Source: Anaerotruncus sp. G3(2012)
Lineage (GTDB): Bacteria > Bacillota > Clostridia > Oscillospirales > Ruminococcaceae
Assembly: GCF_000403395.2 (NCBI RefSeq)
Contig: NZ_KE159668.1
Location: 62,001 to 126,000 of the forward strand
Direction of reading: 5' to 3'
DNA length: 64,000 nt
Part shown: in pieces, positions 1 to 8,534 of the stretch
Position numbering within the stretch: the stretch's first letter is position 1
Layout: the number at the start of each line of letters is the position of its first letter
Notes under the pieces: model-generated
What the model saw: the letters and a program-made list of their open reading frames with translations, nothing else
Database searches by the model: none
Told to the model about the DNA's origin: nothing
Made by a program: the position numbers and the translations under genes

Positions 1-2426
1 CCGAGGCAGAGAAGTACGACGGAAAATGCCCGGTCTGCGGCAAAAAGCTGACGATCGGGGTGGAGCATCGGGTGGAGCAGCTCGCTGACCGGGCGGAAGG
101 CGCGGTCAGAAACGGTGCAAAGCCGTTTGAAAGCCTTGTTCCGCTCCCTGAGACGATCGCTGCATCCACTGGGCTTTCGGTTTCGAGCAAGCGGGTGGAT
201 GCGCAGTATCTTTCGATGCTCGAAACGCTCGGGGACGAATTTTCCATCCTCCGTCAGATGCCGGTTGAGCGGATCGAACAGGCCGCAGGCCCCTGCATTG
301 CGGAGGGAATCCGGCGCCTTCGGGAGGGCAGGGTCGAGCGGATTCCGGGGTACGACGGGGAATATGGGATCATCCGGCTGCTTAGCCCCAGTGAGATCGA
401 GTCTCTGAATGGACAGACCTCGCTCTTTGTGGTCCGGCCGGTGGAAAAGGAGGTGTCCGGCAAGCCGCTGACCGATCATCCCGCCCCTGCTGCCTCCGAA
501 CAGCAGGCATCTGTGAAACCCGATATGCTGCCCGCTGGTTCGCTGAATCCGGAACAGCAGGAAGCGGTCGAGGCGGTGGAGCCGGCGGTCGCGGTGATCG
601 CCGGGCCGGGCACCGGCAAGACCAAAACACTGGTGGAACGGATCGCGTTCCTGATCGAGCAGCGCCGGGTCAAGCCGTCTCAGATCACCGCGGTCACCTT
701 CACCAATAAAGCGGCAGCCGAGATGCGGCAGCGTCTGGAGGTGCGCCTCGGAGGAAAACGGGCGGTTCAGGGGCTGACGGTCGGGACCTTCCATGCGATC
801 TGTCTGGAACGCCTCTCCCAGCAAGGCCCGGTTCGGCTGGTGGACGAATCCGAAGCAATCGAGCTTGCGCAAACCGTCTTGCGGGAGCTGGGGCTGTCGA
901 AAAAGAAAAATGCGCCCCGGATGCTTCTGAGCGAGCTTTCCAGACGCAAAAACGGCCTGCCGGAGGAGCATTCAGCGATTCCGGAAGAGGCGTTCACGTG
1001 TTATCAGGAGCGGTTACAGCGGTCGGGCTGTCTGGATTTCGACGACCTTCTGCTGAAAGAGCAGGAGCTTCAGGCATCCGCCGGGAAAACCAAGGGAAAG
1101 TCCAACCCATTTGCCTATCTGCTGGTGGATGAATTTCAGGACATCAACCGGATTCAATACGACCTGATCTGCGCATGGAGCCGGGGGAGCAAAAGCCTGT
1201 TCGTGATCGGGGACCCCGACCAGTCGATCTACGGGTTCCGGGGCGCGGACGCCGGGTGTTTCGACCGGCTGCTGTCCGACCGTCCCGGCTTGCGGAGAAT
1301 ACGCCTGGTGAAAAACTACCGCTCCACCCCCGAAATTCTGGACAGCGCCCTGCTGGTCATCTCTGCCAATCCCGGGGAGGCGCGCGTTTTGGAGGCCCAG
1401 CGTCCGACAGGTGCTGCGGTCCGGGTGGTAACCGCGCCCAGCGAGCTTTCCGAGGGCATCTTTCTGGCAAAGGAGATCAACCGCATGGTGGGCGGGGTCG
1501 ATATGCTGGATGCACAGGGCAGCGCCGCGGTGTCACGGGAACACCCCCGCAGCTTTTCAGAAATTGCGGTACTCTACCGCACCCACCGGCAGTCCGAGCT
1601 GCTCGAGGCCTGCCTGAAAAAAGAGGGCATCCCCTATGTAGTGGCGGGGCGGGAGCCGTTCCTTTCGGACAGGACGGTGCGCGGTGTCATCGACTTTTTC
1701 CGCTTTCTGGAGGGGGGCTGGGACCGTCCCGCGCTGGAAGGGTGCCTGCGGCGGCTGTGGGACTGCCCGCCCGACCTGGCGGAACAGGTTTCTCTTGCAG
1801 TGGGGCGGATGGCGGAGGCCGGGTCAGGCTGGATGACGGCAGGACATCTGGAACAGGTCGCGGCTGGGTTTGACGGTTTACCGCAGCTTGTGCCGTTCTT
1901 CGGGGCGGCGCAGGAATGGATGCCGCAGCTTCCCAAGGGCAAGCCATGGAACCTGCTGGACAGCTTCTGTGCACAGCTTCACCCGCCCAAAACCGGCGCA
2001 GCCGCTCTGGAAAAACTCCGCCGGATGGCGGTGTTCCATCGGACGATGGGGGATTTTCTGCGTGTGTTGACCCTTGGGCAGGAGAGCGACCTGATGCGCA
2101 GCCCGACGGGGCGGATTTACGACGCGGGAGCGGTCACGCTAATGACCCTCCACGGCGCCAAAGGCTTGGAATTCCCGGCGGTCTTTCTCTGCGGTGTCCG
2201 CAAGGGGAGCATCCCGCTTGAGTCCGAGCGGCGGTCGGTCGATCTTGAGGAGGAACGCAGGCTGTTCTATGTCGGGTTGACCCGCGCGAAGGAGGAACTG
2301 ATCCTGGTCTGCGGGAAGGAGCCGTCCCCATTTTTGGAGCAGCTTCCGACCGACCGGATGCAGCAGGAAACGGCGAAGACCTTCTCACATAAGACCCCTG
2401 AAGCCGATCAGCTTCGCCTGTTCTGA
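1..2426 (+). CDS. PHP (EndoQ-like)-UvrD fusion helicase, 5' truncated by window
   Basis: The frame is open from the left edge, so the true start lies outside; the GTG at 60 is probably internal. The first residues contain CPVCGKKLTIGV, a zinc-ribbon segment typical of the PHP/endonuclease Q family. A complete UvrD/PcrA-type SF1 helicase follows: Walker A AGPGTGKT (nt ~598-624), DEFQD (nt ~1120-1140), GDPDQSIYGFRG, YRST, TLHGAKGLEF and LTRAKEEL. In known relatives a PHP nuclease-like domain is fused to a 3'-5' helicase, so a DNA-repair role is inferred. The missing N-terminus prevents checking the PHP metal ligands. Confidence 0.85.
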   Translation, partial: EAEKYDGKCPVCGKKLTIGVEHRVEQLADRAEGAVRNGAKPFESLVPLPETIAASTGLSVSSKRVDAQYLSMLETLGDEFSILRQMPVERIEQAAGPCIAEGIRRLREGRVERIPGYDGEYGIIRLLSPSEIESLNGQTSLFVVRPVEKEVSGKPLTDHPAPAASEQQASVKPDMLPAGSLNPEQQEAVEAVEPAVAVIAGPGTGKTKTLVERIAFLIEQRRVKPSQITAVTFTNKAAAEMRQRLEVRLGGKRAVQGLTVGTFHAICLERLSQQGPVRLVDESEAIELAQTVLRELGLSKKKNAPRMLLSELSRRKNGLPEEHSAIPEEAFTCYQERLQRSGCLDFDDLLLKEQELQASAGKTKGKSNPFAYLLVDEFQDINRIQYDLICAWSRGSKSLFVIGDPDQSIYGFRGADAGCFDRLLSDRPGLRRIRLVKNYRSTPEILDSALLVISANPGEARVLEAQRPTGAAVRVVTAPSELSEGIFLAKEINRMVGGVDMLDAQGSAAVSREHPRSFSEIAVLYRTHRQSELLEACLKKEGIPYVVAGREPFLSDRTVRGVIDFFRFLEGGWDRPALEGCLRRLWDCPPDLAEQVSLAVGRMAEAGSGWMTAGHLEQVAAGFDGLPQLVPFFGAAQEWMPQLPKGKPWNLLDSFCAQLHPPKTGAAALEKLRRMAVFHRTMGDFLRVLTLGQESDLMRSPTGRIYDAGAVTLMTLHGAKGLEFPAVFLCGVRKGSIPLESERRSVDLEEERRLFYVGLTRAKEELILVCGKEPSPFLEQLPTDRMQQETAKTFSHKTPEADQLRLF

Positions 2427-2495
2427 AAAGCTGGTCCCTACGCTCCGGAAAAGAGGGGCTCTTCTTCTGCGAAAGTCCGTTCATAAAAAATTCAC

Positions 2496-2526
2496 TTGAC
2501 TTGAAGCTGGCTCCAGCCTGTAAAAT
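2496..2526 (+). promoter_or_regulatory. MerR-type promoter (TTGACT-N19-TAAAAT)
   Basis: TTGACT at 2496-2501 and TAAAAT at 2521-2526 are separated by 19 bp instead of 17. The spacer holds an imperfect dyad, CTTGAAG facing CTCCAG. A stretched spacer with a central dyad is the hallmark of promoters twisted open by MerR-family activators. It points toward the reductase genes at 2774 and 3416. No merR gene is in the window. Confidence 0.5.
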
Positions 2527-2773
2527 AATACAAAAGGAGGTGGCCGGCGGGTTTATCGCCTGAGAACCTGTTTTATGCGCCAAAAGGCCGCCTGTGCCAG
2601 GACTTCCTCCGCTGGACAACGCCTGCTGGATGCCGAACCCCTCTCATGGCGTTCAGAGAAAATTGGAAACGGAAGGCGAAAAAGACGTTCCTTGGTCCGG
2701 TAATCCGAGGCTGTGAAACAGGTTTTCAGGAAAACAGGACGTCCCTTGTGGGACAGGCAGAAGGAGGAATTTT
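2527..2773 (+). other. leader region without a gene
   Basis: About 245 bp separate the MerR-type promoter from the reductase start. A GGAGG at 2536-2540 has no usable ORF after it. Near-matching inverted arms GAGAACCTGTTTT (about 2568) and AAACAGGTTTTC (about 2716) lie roughly 150 bp apart and could close a long hairpin or be degenerate ends of a small element. Nothing else recognisable. Confidence 0.35.
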
Positions 2774-3397
2774 ATGAAGGTATTGCTGCTGAACGGGAGC
2801 ACCCGAAAGAACGGCTGCACCTACACCGCATTGTCTGAGATTGCATCGGTCCTCAACGAGGAAGGGATTGAAACCGAGACACTTCAGATGGATGCCCATC
2901 CAGTGCGGGACTGCGCCGGGTGTGGGCAGTGCGCCGGTAAGGGGAAATGCATATTCGAGGACGACATGGTGAACGACTGGCTCCAAAAAGCGCGGGAAGC
3001 GGATGGGTTTGTATTCGGCTCACCGGTATACTATGCCCATCCCACCGGTCAGATGCTGGCTGTGCTCGACCGGATGTTTTATGCGGGCGGAGACGCTTTT
3101 TCCCATAAGCCAGGCGCAGCGGTCCTGTCGGCAAGGCGCGGCGGTACGGCAGCTTCTTTCGATGTGCTCAATAAATACTTTACCATCTCCCAGATGCCGG
3201 TTGTCTCCTCCACCTACTGGAACATGGTCTATGGGAAGACCCCGGAAGAGGTGCGTCAGGATTTGGAGGGGCTTCAGACCATGCGGAATATCGGCAGAAA
3301 TATGGCATGGCTGCTGAAATCAATCCAGGCGGGCAGACAGCAAGGTCTGGAAATTCCGCGGACCGAACGGAATGTGCGAACGAATTTTATCCGATGA
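2774..3397 (+). CDS. flavodoxin-like NAD(P)H-dependent reductase
   Basis: 207 residues. The N-terminus MKVLLLNGSTRKNGCT is the FMN phosphate-binding loop of the NADPH-dependent FMN reductase/iron-sulfur flavoprotein family, and GSPVYYAHPTGQM is the second flavin contact. CAGCGQCAGKGKC (residues ~48-60) is the compact cysteine cluster seen in iron-sulfur flavoproteins. The start is set by AGAAGGAGG upstream. It lies 18 bp before the aldo/keto reductase and behind a MerR-type promoter, so a stress-inducible redox pair is inferred. The substrate is unknown. Confidence 0.8.
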   Translation: MKVLLLNGSTRKNGCTYTALSEIASVLNEEGIETETLQMDAHPVRDCAGCGQCAGKGKCIFEDDMVNDWLQKAREADGFVFGSPVYYAHPTGQMLAVLDRMFYAGGDAFSHKPGAAVLSARRGGTAASFDVLNKYFTISQMPVVSSTYWNMVYGKTPEEVRQDLEGLQTMRNIGRNMAWLLKSIQAGRQQGLEIPRTERNVRTNFIR

Positions 3398-3415
3398 CAG
3401 AAAGGAAGAGACAGG

Positions 3416-4546
3416 ATGATCTACAAGCAGTTTCAGGACCTCCAACTGTCTGCGCTCGGGATGGGCGCCATGCGGCTCCCGGTGATTGGCGGCGATGATG
3501 CGAAGATCGACCAGCTGGCGGTGGACCGGATGGTTGATGTCGCGATGGAACGGGGGATTAACTACTATGATACCGCCTGGGGGTACCACAGCGGCAGCTC
3601 GGAGATCGCGATTGGACGGTCATTGGGACGGTATCCGCGTGAGCGCTGGTATCTTGCAACCAAGTTCCCGGGCTATGACCTTTCTAATATGGATCAGGTG
3701 AAGACGGTCTTCGAAAGGCAGCTCGAAAAATGCGGGGTCGACTACTTCGATTTTTACCTTTTTCACAATGTCTGCGAGATGAACATTGAAGCCTATCTGG
3801 ACCCGAAATATGGGATATTCGACTATCTGACCGAACAGAAGCGCAGCGGCCGTATCCGGCACCTCGGCTTCTCCGCCCACGGCAGCCGCGAGGTAATCGA
3901 GCGGTTCCTCAAGGCGTACGGAAAAGGGATGGAGTTCTGTCAGTTGCAGATGAATTATCTCGACTGGTCGTTTCAGGATGTCAAGAACAAGGCCGCGCTT
4001 TTGGCAGAGTATCAGCTCCCCATTTGGGTGATGGAGCCGCTTCGCGGCGGGAAGCTGGCGTCGCTTGCGGAAGAGGATGCTGCAAAGCTCAAGGCCCTGC
4101 GTCCGGATGAAACCACCCCTGCGTGGGCGTTCCGGTTCCTTCAGTCGATCCCCGGTGTGACGGTGACCCTTTCCGGTATGTCCAACATGCAGCAGCTCGA
4201 GGAGAATCTGAGCACCTTTGAAGCCGAGCATCCGCTGAACCAGCAGGAGATGGAAACCCTGCTGGGGATTGCCGACAGTATGGTGCAAAAGACATCGGTT
4301 CCCTGCACCGCCTGCCGTTACTGCACCAGCCACTGCCCGCAGTCGCTCGACATTCCTATGCTGCTCGAGCTTTATAATGAACATTGCTTTACCGGCGGCG
4401 GATTTATCGCCCCAATGGCGTTGATGGCTGTACCGGAGGAAAAACACCCCGCTGCCTGCATCGGCTGCCGCAGCTGCGAGGCAGTCTGTCCGCAGCAGAT
4501 CAGGATTTCTGAAGCACTGGCGGATTTTGCGCAGAAGCTTCGATAG
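3416..4546 (+). CDS. aldo/keto reductase with C-terminal 4Fe-4S domain
   Basis: 376 residues. The AKR barrel shows GMGAMRLPV at the start, the catalytic Asp/Tyr region YYDTAWGYH (~residues 47-55), Lys in LATKFPG and His in FYLFHNV. The C-terminal ~100 residues carry two cysteine groups, CTACRYCTSHCP and CIGCRSCEAVCP, as in clostridial AKRs with bacterial ferredoxin domains. It follows the flavodoxin-like gene closely and probably shares its transcript. The physiological substrate cannot be read from the sequence. Confidence 0.88.
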   Translation: MIYKQFQDLQLSALGMGAMRLPVIGGDDAKIDQLAVDRMVDVAMERGINYYDTAWGYHSGSSEIAIGRSLGRYPRERWYLATKFPGYDLSNMDQVKTVFERQLEKCGVDYFDFYLFHNVCEMNIEAYLDPKYGIFDYLTEQKRSGRIRHLGFSAHGSREVIERFLKAYGKGMEFCQLQMNYLDWSFQDVKNKAALLAEYQLPIWVMEPLRGGKLASLAEEDAAKLKALRPDETTPAWAFRFLQSIPGVTVTLSGMSNMQQLEENLSTFEAEHPLNQQEMETLLGIADSMVQKTSVPCTACRYCTSHCPQSLDIPMLLELYNEHCFTGGGFIAPMALMAVPEEKHPAACIGCRSCEAVCPQQIRISEALADFAQKLR

Positions 4547-4586
4547 TTACCCGCCTGAAAAAGGGGAGCACCGCTTATAAACGAAA

Positions 4587-4622
4587 AACCGCCTGTGCAA
4601 TTTTGAGGTTGCACAGGCGGTT
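4587..4622. terminator. bidirectional terminator between AKR and cotJC
   Basis: Perfect arms AACCGCCTGTGCAA (4587-4600) and TTGCACAGGCGGTT (4609-4622). On the minus strand the stem is followed by TTTTTCGTTT, so it serves best as the cotJC terminator; it may also end the AKR transcript. Confidence 0.75.
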
Positions 4623-4645
4623 CTAATATATGCGAGTTTCTTACA

Positions 4646-5506
4646 TCAGCCGCATCCACAGCCGCCACGCTTATTTCGTTTGGCATAAGGGGCGGGCTGC
4701 TGCGCAAACGGGAATTTACAGCTGCCCATGGGGTGTGGCTGCGCGCATCCGCATCCGCACCCATTCGGGGAGGAGGGCTGCTCCGGCATTTTTGCACATG
4801 GAGCGGGTTCCGATGGAGCACCGCAGCCACAGGGTGGAACAACAACGACCTCTTCCGCTGTCTGCGGACAGGCGGCTGCTCCGATCGGCATTGCCTCAGG
4901 CGGGTTGCAGTGGGTGTCAAAACTCGGGTTAAACGCATAGAAGTTTTTGGAGTTCAGGCCGTCCTGTGTAATCCGCAGCGCATCTCCAAAACGCTGGAAG
5001 TGGACGATCTCGCGCTCCCGCAGGAATATGATGGGATCGCGCACATCCGGGTCGTCGATCAGCCGCAGGATATTGTCATAGGACAGCCGGGCTTTCTGTT
5101 CCGCAGCGAGATCCTCGTAAAGATCGGCAAGCGCGTCACCAGTGACCTGAAGCGTCGCCGTCGAGAACGGTACCCCGGATGCTGCCTGCGGATAAACCCC
5201 GGTGGTATGATCGACAAAATAGGTATCGAACCCACTCTTCTTAATATCGCAGATTGAGAGATTGCGGGTGAGCTGATAGAGGATTGCTGAAATCATCTCG
5301 ATATGGGCGAGTTCTTCCGTACCAATATCAGTTAAGATCCCTTTCACCTTGGAAGATGGCATACTGTAACGCTGCTGCAGATAGCGGGTTGCGGCTCCGA
5401 GCTCACCGTCTGGGCCACCGAGCTGGGAAATGATTACTTTTGCCAGTGCGGGGTTGGGATTTTTGATTTTTACAGGGTATTCGAGTTTTTTTTCATACAG
5501 CCACAT
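4646..5506 (-). CDS. cotJC: spore coat manganese-catalase-like protein CotJC with Cys/Gly-rich tail
   Basis: 286 residues. The N-terminal ~190 residues are a manganese catalase/CotJC fold, with the ligand segment TEELAHIEM and EREIVHFQRFGD. B. subtilis CotJC is about 190 residues, so the tail here is an extra ~95 residues. The tail holds about eleven Cys in runs such as CGCG, CGCGCAQ and GGCGCG, with many Pro. The gene starts 3 bp after cotJB; the GGAGG is inside the cotJB end. Expected in the mother cell on the spore surface. The tail might bind metal or crosslink by disulfides (inference). Confidence 0.9.
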   Translation of the reverse strand: MWLYEKKLEYPVKIKNPNPALAKVIISQLGGPDGELGAATRYLQQRYSMPSSKVKGILTDIGTEELAHIEMISAILYQLTRNLSICDIKKSGFDTYFVDHTTGVYPQAASGVPFSTATLQVTGDALADLYEDLAAEQKARLSYDNILRLIDDPDVRDPIIFLREREIVHFQRFGDALRITQDGLNSKNFYAFNPSFDTHCNPPEAMPIGAAACPQTAEEVVVVPPCGCGAPSEPAPCAKMPEQPSSPNGCGCGCAQPHPMGSCKFPFAQQPAPYAKRNKRGGCGCG

Positions 5507-5509
5507 GTA

Positions 5510-5761
5510 TTACGCCTCCATTTCCCAGGGCCACGGGCTGTCTACCCAGGTCCATCTGTCAGGGTCATTGTTCGAGCGGATATTCAGCGGGCCGAACTGC
5601 GCCTGATATGCGGCCGCGGCTTCGTCGCGCATCTGGCGATGCTTCTGGTAGTATGCGAGTCCCTTTTGACAGAAAGGATGGCTGTCGAGATAAAGGCCCA
5701 CCTCAGTCAACGCAAAATCGCACATACGGATCTGGTTTAGCAGACGATGACGTTCACACAC
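5510..5761 (-). CDS. cotJB: spore coat protein CotJB
   Basis: 83 residues from a GTG start at 5761, chosen because GGAGGGGG lies 9 bp upstream and the frame before it is only antisense-like sequence. The protein shows the CotJB pattern: LLNQIRMCDFALTEVGLYLD, then HPFCQKGLAYY, and a Trp/Pro-rich C-terminus WTWVDSPWPWE. It overlaps the end of cotJA by 8 bp and ends 3 bp before cotJC, so translation is coupled. Role: inner coat component deposited with CotJA and CotJC. Confidence 0.88.
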   Translation of the reverse strand: MCERHRLLNQIRMCDFALTEVGLYLDSHPFCQKGLAYYQKHRQMRDEAAAAYQAQFGPLNIRSNNDPDRWTWVDSPWPWEMEA

Positions 5762-5954
5762 AGGAACACGCCCCCTCCAAAAAAGGTTTATCCAGCCCGG
5801 GGAATATTGTGCCGCGGCGGATTGCCTCGGGCAGTTCATAGACGTCCTCCCATTCCTGCCATGGGGAGTAGAGCATGGCGAGGGCGGGCATGTTGTCGGG
5901 GCATTGCTGCTGGACAACAATCACATCGGCGCCTGGCTTCAGATTACATTCCAT
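5754..5954 (-). CDS. cotJA: spore coat-associated protein CotJA
   Basis: 66 residues from ATG at 5954, with AAAGGAG 10 bp upstream; a longer frame to 6008 lacks a ribosome site. The motif PALAMLYSPWQEWEDVYELPEAI is truncated here to its key part, LAMLYSPWQEW, which is diagnostic of CotJA. First gene of the cotJABC operon, expected to be mother-cell expressed. A CATAGAAT at 6016-6009 could be a sigma-E -10 box, though no good -35 accompanies it. Confidence 0.88.
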   Translation of the reverse strand: MECNLKPGADVIVVQQQCPDNMPALAMLYSPWQEWEDVYELPEAIRRGTIFPGLDKPFLEGACSCV

Positions 5955-6200
5955 ATACCTGCTTCTCCTTTTCCAAATTTTAGGTTGGGACCGAAGTCCC
6001 CTTATCACATTCTATGGAGGCGGTTGGGTTTGGTGCAATGGGCGCCCCGCCTCATAAAAAGCGGTAAAACGGAAAAGCTCAAAAAAATTTGGCAGATATG
6101 CGGGTAAAACCAGGGGAGTCCGGCGGACAAAAAACAGGAAATCCGGTGCGGGAGAAACCGTCAGGTCACGAAAAATTCAAAATTTATGGCGGAACAAAAC
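5955..6200. other. divergent intergenic region, cotJ / polysaccharide operon
   Basis: No gene is seen. On the minus strand CATAGAAT (6016-6009) resembles a sigma-E -10 element for cotJ, but the -35 region is unconvincing. The plus-strand promoter for the polysaccharide genes begins at 6201. Confidence 0.3.
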
Positions 6201-6229
6201 TTGTCATTATGGGGAGGATATAGTATAAT
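6201..6229 (+). promoter_or_regulatory. sigma-A promoter of the polysaccharide genes
   Basis: TTGTCA (6201-6206), 17-bp spacer, TATAAT (6224-6229). Transcription would begin near 6236 and leave a leader of about 210 nt before the glycosyltransferase; this leader holds no ORF I can support and may be regulatory. Confidence 0.7.
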
Positions 6230-6445
6230 CGAAGTATTTTAAAAGGGCCATTTCGATTCTTTGGCTTTCTGTGGTGCCTTTGCCGCAGAAGGCTGCCCAC
6301 AGCGTTCCTGCTTGGGATTTTAGGACCTGTATGCCTGGTATGCTGGAGGGCTATCATAGTAAAAATCTGTTTTGTGACCAGAGACGGCAGAAACTGCTGG
6401 TCAACGCCGTGAGACAGGTTTTTAAAAGAAATTCCCAGAGAAACG

Positions 6446-7318
6446 GTGGGCGGTGCTATGCAGGCCGGACCTGAACTTTCGATTGTGATGATTAACTATA
6501 ACGCAAAGGAGTTGACCGCACAGGCGGTTGACTCTATTTTTGCTGTATCACCGCAGCTATCGTTTGAGATTGTGCTGGTTGAAAATGGAGATCGTCCAGA
6601 GGAGCAGTTTCCAGGCCGGCCTGGCGTAACCGTTTTGCGGAACGTTGAGAACCACGGGTTTGGTCATGCCTGCAATACCGGTGCGGCAGCAGCCAAGGGG
6701 AACTGCCTGCTTTTCCTGAACAACGACACGATTATGCATCCGGGGACGCTCGAAGCCTGTACAGCCTATCTGAAAGAAAATCCCCGGACGGGTGGACTGG
6801 GGGCGCGCACCCTGCTGGCGGACGGGACGCTCGACCATGCCTGCAAGCGGGGATTCCCCACCCCGATGGCTTCCCTGTACTATTTTACTGGGATGGACAG
6901 GCGCCACCCGAAGAGCCGCAGGTATGGGGCCTATCGCCAGACCTTCCTGCCGGAGGATGCGGTTGCGCCGGTGGATTCGGTGGCGGGATCGTTTCTGATG
7001 ATGCCGCGGCGGGTGTTTGAGCAGGCAGGTGGGTTCGATGAGACATTTTTTATGTATGGGGAGGACATCGACCTCTGTTACCGGGTGAAACAGGCGGGCT
7101 ATGAGATCGTCTATTATGGTGCGGCAAGCCTGACCCATCTCAAAGGGCAGAGCGGCCTGCATACCAAGTCAAGGCGGGTGATCCGCCAGTTTTATGATGC
7201 GATGGCATTGTTCTATAATAAGCATTATCGTGGTCTGTATCCACGTCCGGTCTCGTGGGCGGTCTTGTCTGCAATCTGGGCAAAGCGGACGCTGTCCCTC
7301 ATCCGCGCGCGGAACTGA
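6446..7318 (+). CDS. family 2 glycosyltransferase (rhamnosyltransferase-like)
   Basis: Up to 290 residues. LSIVMINYNAKEL opens the GT-A nucleotide-binding fold, FLNNDT (~residue 92) is the metal/nucleotide-binding DXD equivalent, and GGFDETFFMYGEDIDLCYR (~190-208) is the acceptor/catalytic segment of WbbL-like enzymes. Start is uncertain: GTG at 6446 or ATG at 6458, neither with a strong ribosome site. As first gene before the EpsG-like protein and sugar transferase it probably extends a lipid-linked repeat unit on the cytoplasmic face. Confidence 0.85.
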   Translation: MGGAMQAGPELSIVMINYNAKELTAQAVDSIFAVSPQLSFEIVLVENGDRPEEQFPGRPGVTVLRNVENHGFGHACNTGAAAAKGNCLLFLNNDTIMHPGTLEACTAYLKENPRTGGLGARTLLADGTLDHACKRGFPTPMASLYYFTGMDRRHPKSRRYGAYRQTFLPEDAVAPVDSVAGSFLMMPRRVFEQAGGFDETFFMYGEDIDLCYRVKQAGYEIVYYGAASLTHLKGQSGLHTKSRRVIRQFYDAMALFYNKHYRGLYPRPVSWAVLSAIWAKRTLSLIRARN

Positions 7319-7354
7319 TCTCAAAAAGAATTGATCGAAGATGGAGGAATGGAA

Positions 7355-8524
7355 TTGTTACCTTATATCTTGCTGGCCGTACTTGCCGGAGGGTTTGGGC
7401 TGGTCTGCGAACGCAGGCAGTCCCGCAGACTGGATTTTGCATTCCTGCTGCTGCTGACCGCAGTCATGGTCGGGATGGCGCTTCTGCGCGCGCCGCAGGT
7501 GGGGATTGACTACGAATTTACCTACAAGAACTATTTCAACCAGACCGACGGCCAGGGGCTTGCATGGCTGACATCCCCCGCAAATGCCTACAAATCGGAA
7601 CCCGGCTATGGGGTGCTCAACCTGCTGGTCGGCATCTTCACCGACAGCCCGCTGGTTTTTGCGGGAATTGCGTCCTCGCTGATTATCCTACTGCGGATGG
7701 CCTGGACCTGGAAACATTCGTCAATCGTCTGGTTGAGCGTGTTTGTCTATATCACCTTCGACTTTTTCGGATATGCGCTCTGCACCCTGCGGCAGGAGCT
7801 TGCGATTTCGATTGCACTGTTTGGCATTCCGTTCCTGCAAAAGCGCAAAATCGTCCCCTATATGCTGATCGCGGTGGCTGCTGGGCTGTTCCACACCAGC
7901 CTTTGGATCATGGTACCCATCTATTTCCTTGCAACCCTGCCGGTGAACAAGATCACCCTGCCGCTCTATCTGGGGGGGACGGTCTGCGTCCTGCTGTTTG
8001 CGGAGCCGCTTGTGGAACTGTTCATCCGGTTTGTCCCCAAATATGCCGGATATATGCCCGGCAGCTACTTCATGCAGGGCCGCGACTTCAACACCGCGCT
8101 GATCCCGGTGATCGTCGGGGCGCTGGCGGTTGTTCTCAAGGGGAAACTGCTCGAGCGGAACCCTGGGAACATTGTCTTGATTAACTTTTCGGTCTATGCG
8201 GGGCTGCTGTTTGTGATTACGGTGAAACACTTTGTGTTCCAGCGGGTCGCGTTGATCTTTTTGCCGGCGGCGATGCTGCTGATTCCCGAGATGGTCAAAT
8301 GCATGATCCGGCCCGAGTGGGAAAAGGAAGCAGCGGATACATCGGGGCAGAAGTACGAAAAACGGGGCGGCAGCTATGTCCGCAAACGGGACAATCTCAA
8401 AACTGCGCAGGAGATGTACCGGCTCACGATGGGGATGCTGATGGCGGCGAGCGTGCTTTATTTCTTTTTCCTGCTCAACACCAACCGGCTCGACCTCGTG
8501 CCCTACCTGACGATTTTCAGCTAG
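7355..8524 (+). CDS. EpsG-like polysaccharide polymerase/export membrane protein
   Basis: About 389 residues from TTG at 7355, preferred because GGAGG (7343-7347) is 7 bp upstream; ATG 7349 is too close. The protein has ten or so hydrophobic segments and the EpsG pattern GIDYEFTYKNYF near residue 55 and EPGYGVLN (~90). EpsG/Wzy-type proteins act on undecaprenyl-linked repeats in the membrane. The basic loop near the C-terminus (KYEKRGGSYVRKRD) is likely cytoplasmic. It sits between the glycosyltransferase and the initiating sugar transferase. Confidence 0.8.
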   Translation: MLPYILLAVLAGGFGLVCERRQSRRLDFAFLLLLTAVMVGMALLRAPQVGIDYEFTYKNYFNQTDGQGLAWLTSPANAYKSEPGYGVLNLLVGIFTDSPLVFAGIASSLIILLRMAWTWKHSSIVWLSVFVYITFDFFGYALCTLRQELAISIALFGIPFLQKRKIVPYMLIAVAAGLFHTSLWIMVPIYFLATLPVNKITLPLYLGGTVCVLLFAEPLVELFIRFVPKYAGYMPGSYFMQGRDFNTALIPVIVGALAVVLKGKLLERNPGNIVLINFSVYAGLLFVITVKHFVFQRVALIFLPAAMLLIPEMVKCMIRPEWEKEAADTSGQKYEKRGGSYVRKRDNLKTAQEMYRLTMGMLMAASVLYFFFLLNTNRLDLVPYLTIFS

Positions 8525-8534
8525 GAGGCAGGAC

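Noticed and set aside
6224-6300. Third copy of the 49.9/56.5-kb repeat in the polysaccharide leader
   Set aside because: Similarity is mostly the shared TATAATCGAAG start and some CGATTCT; the hairpins do not align well.
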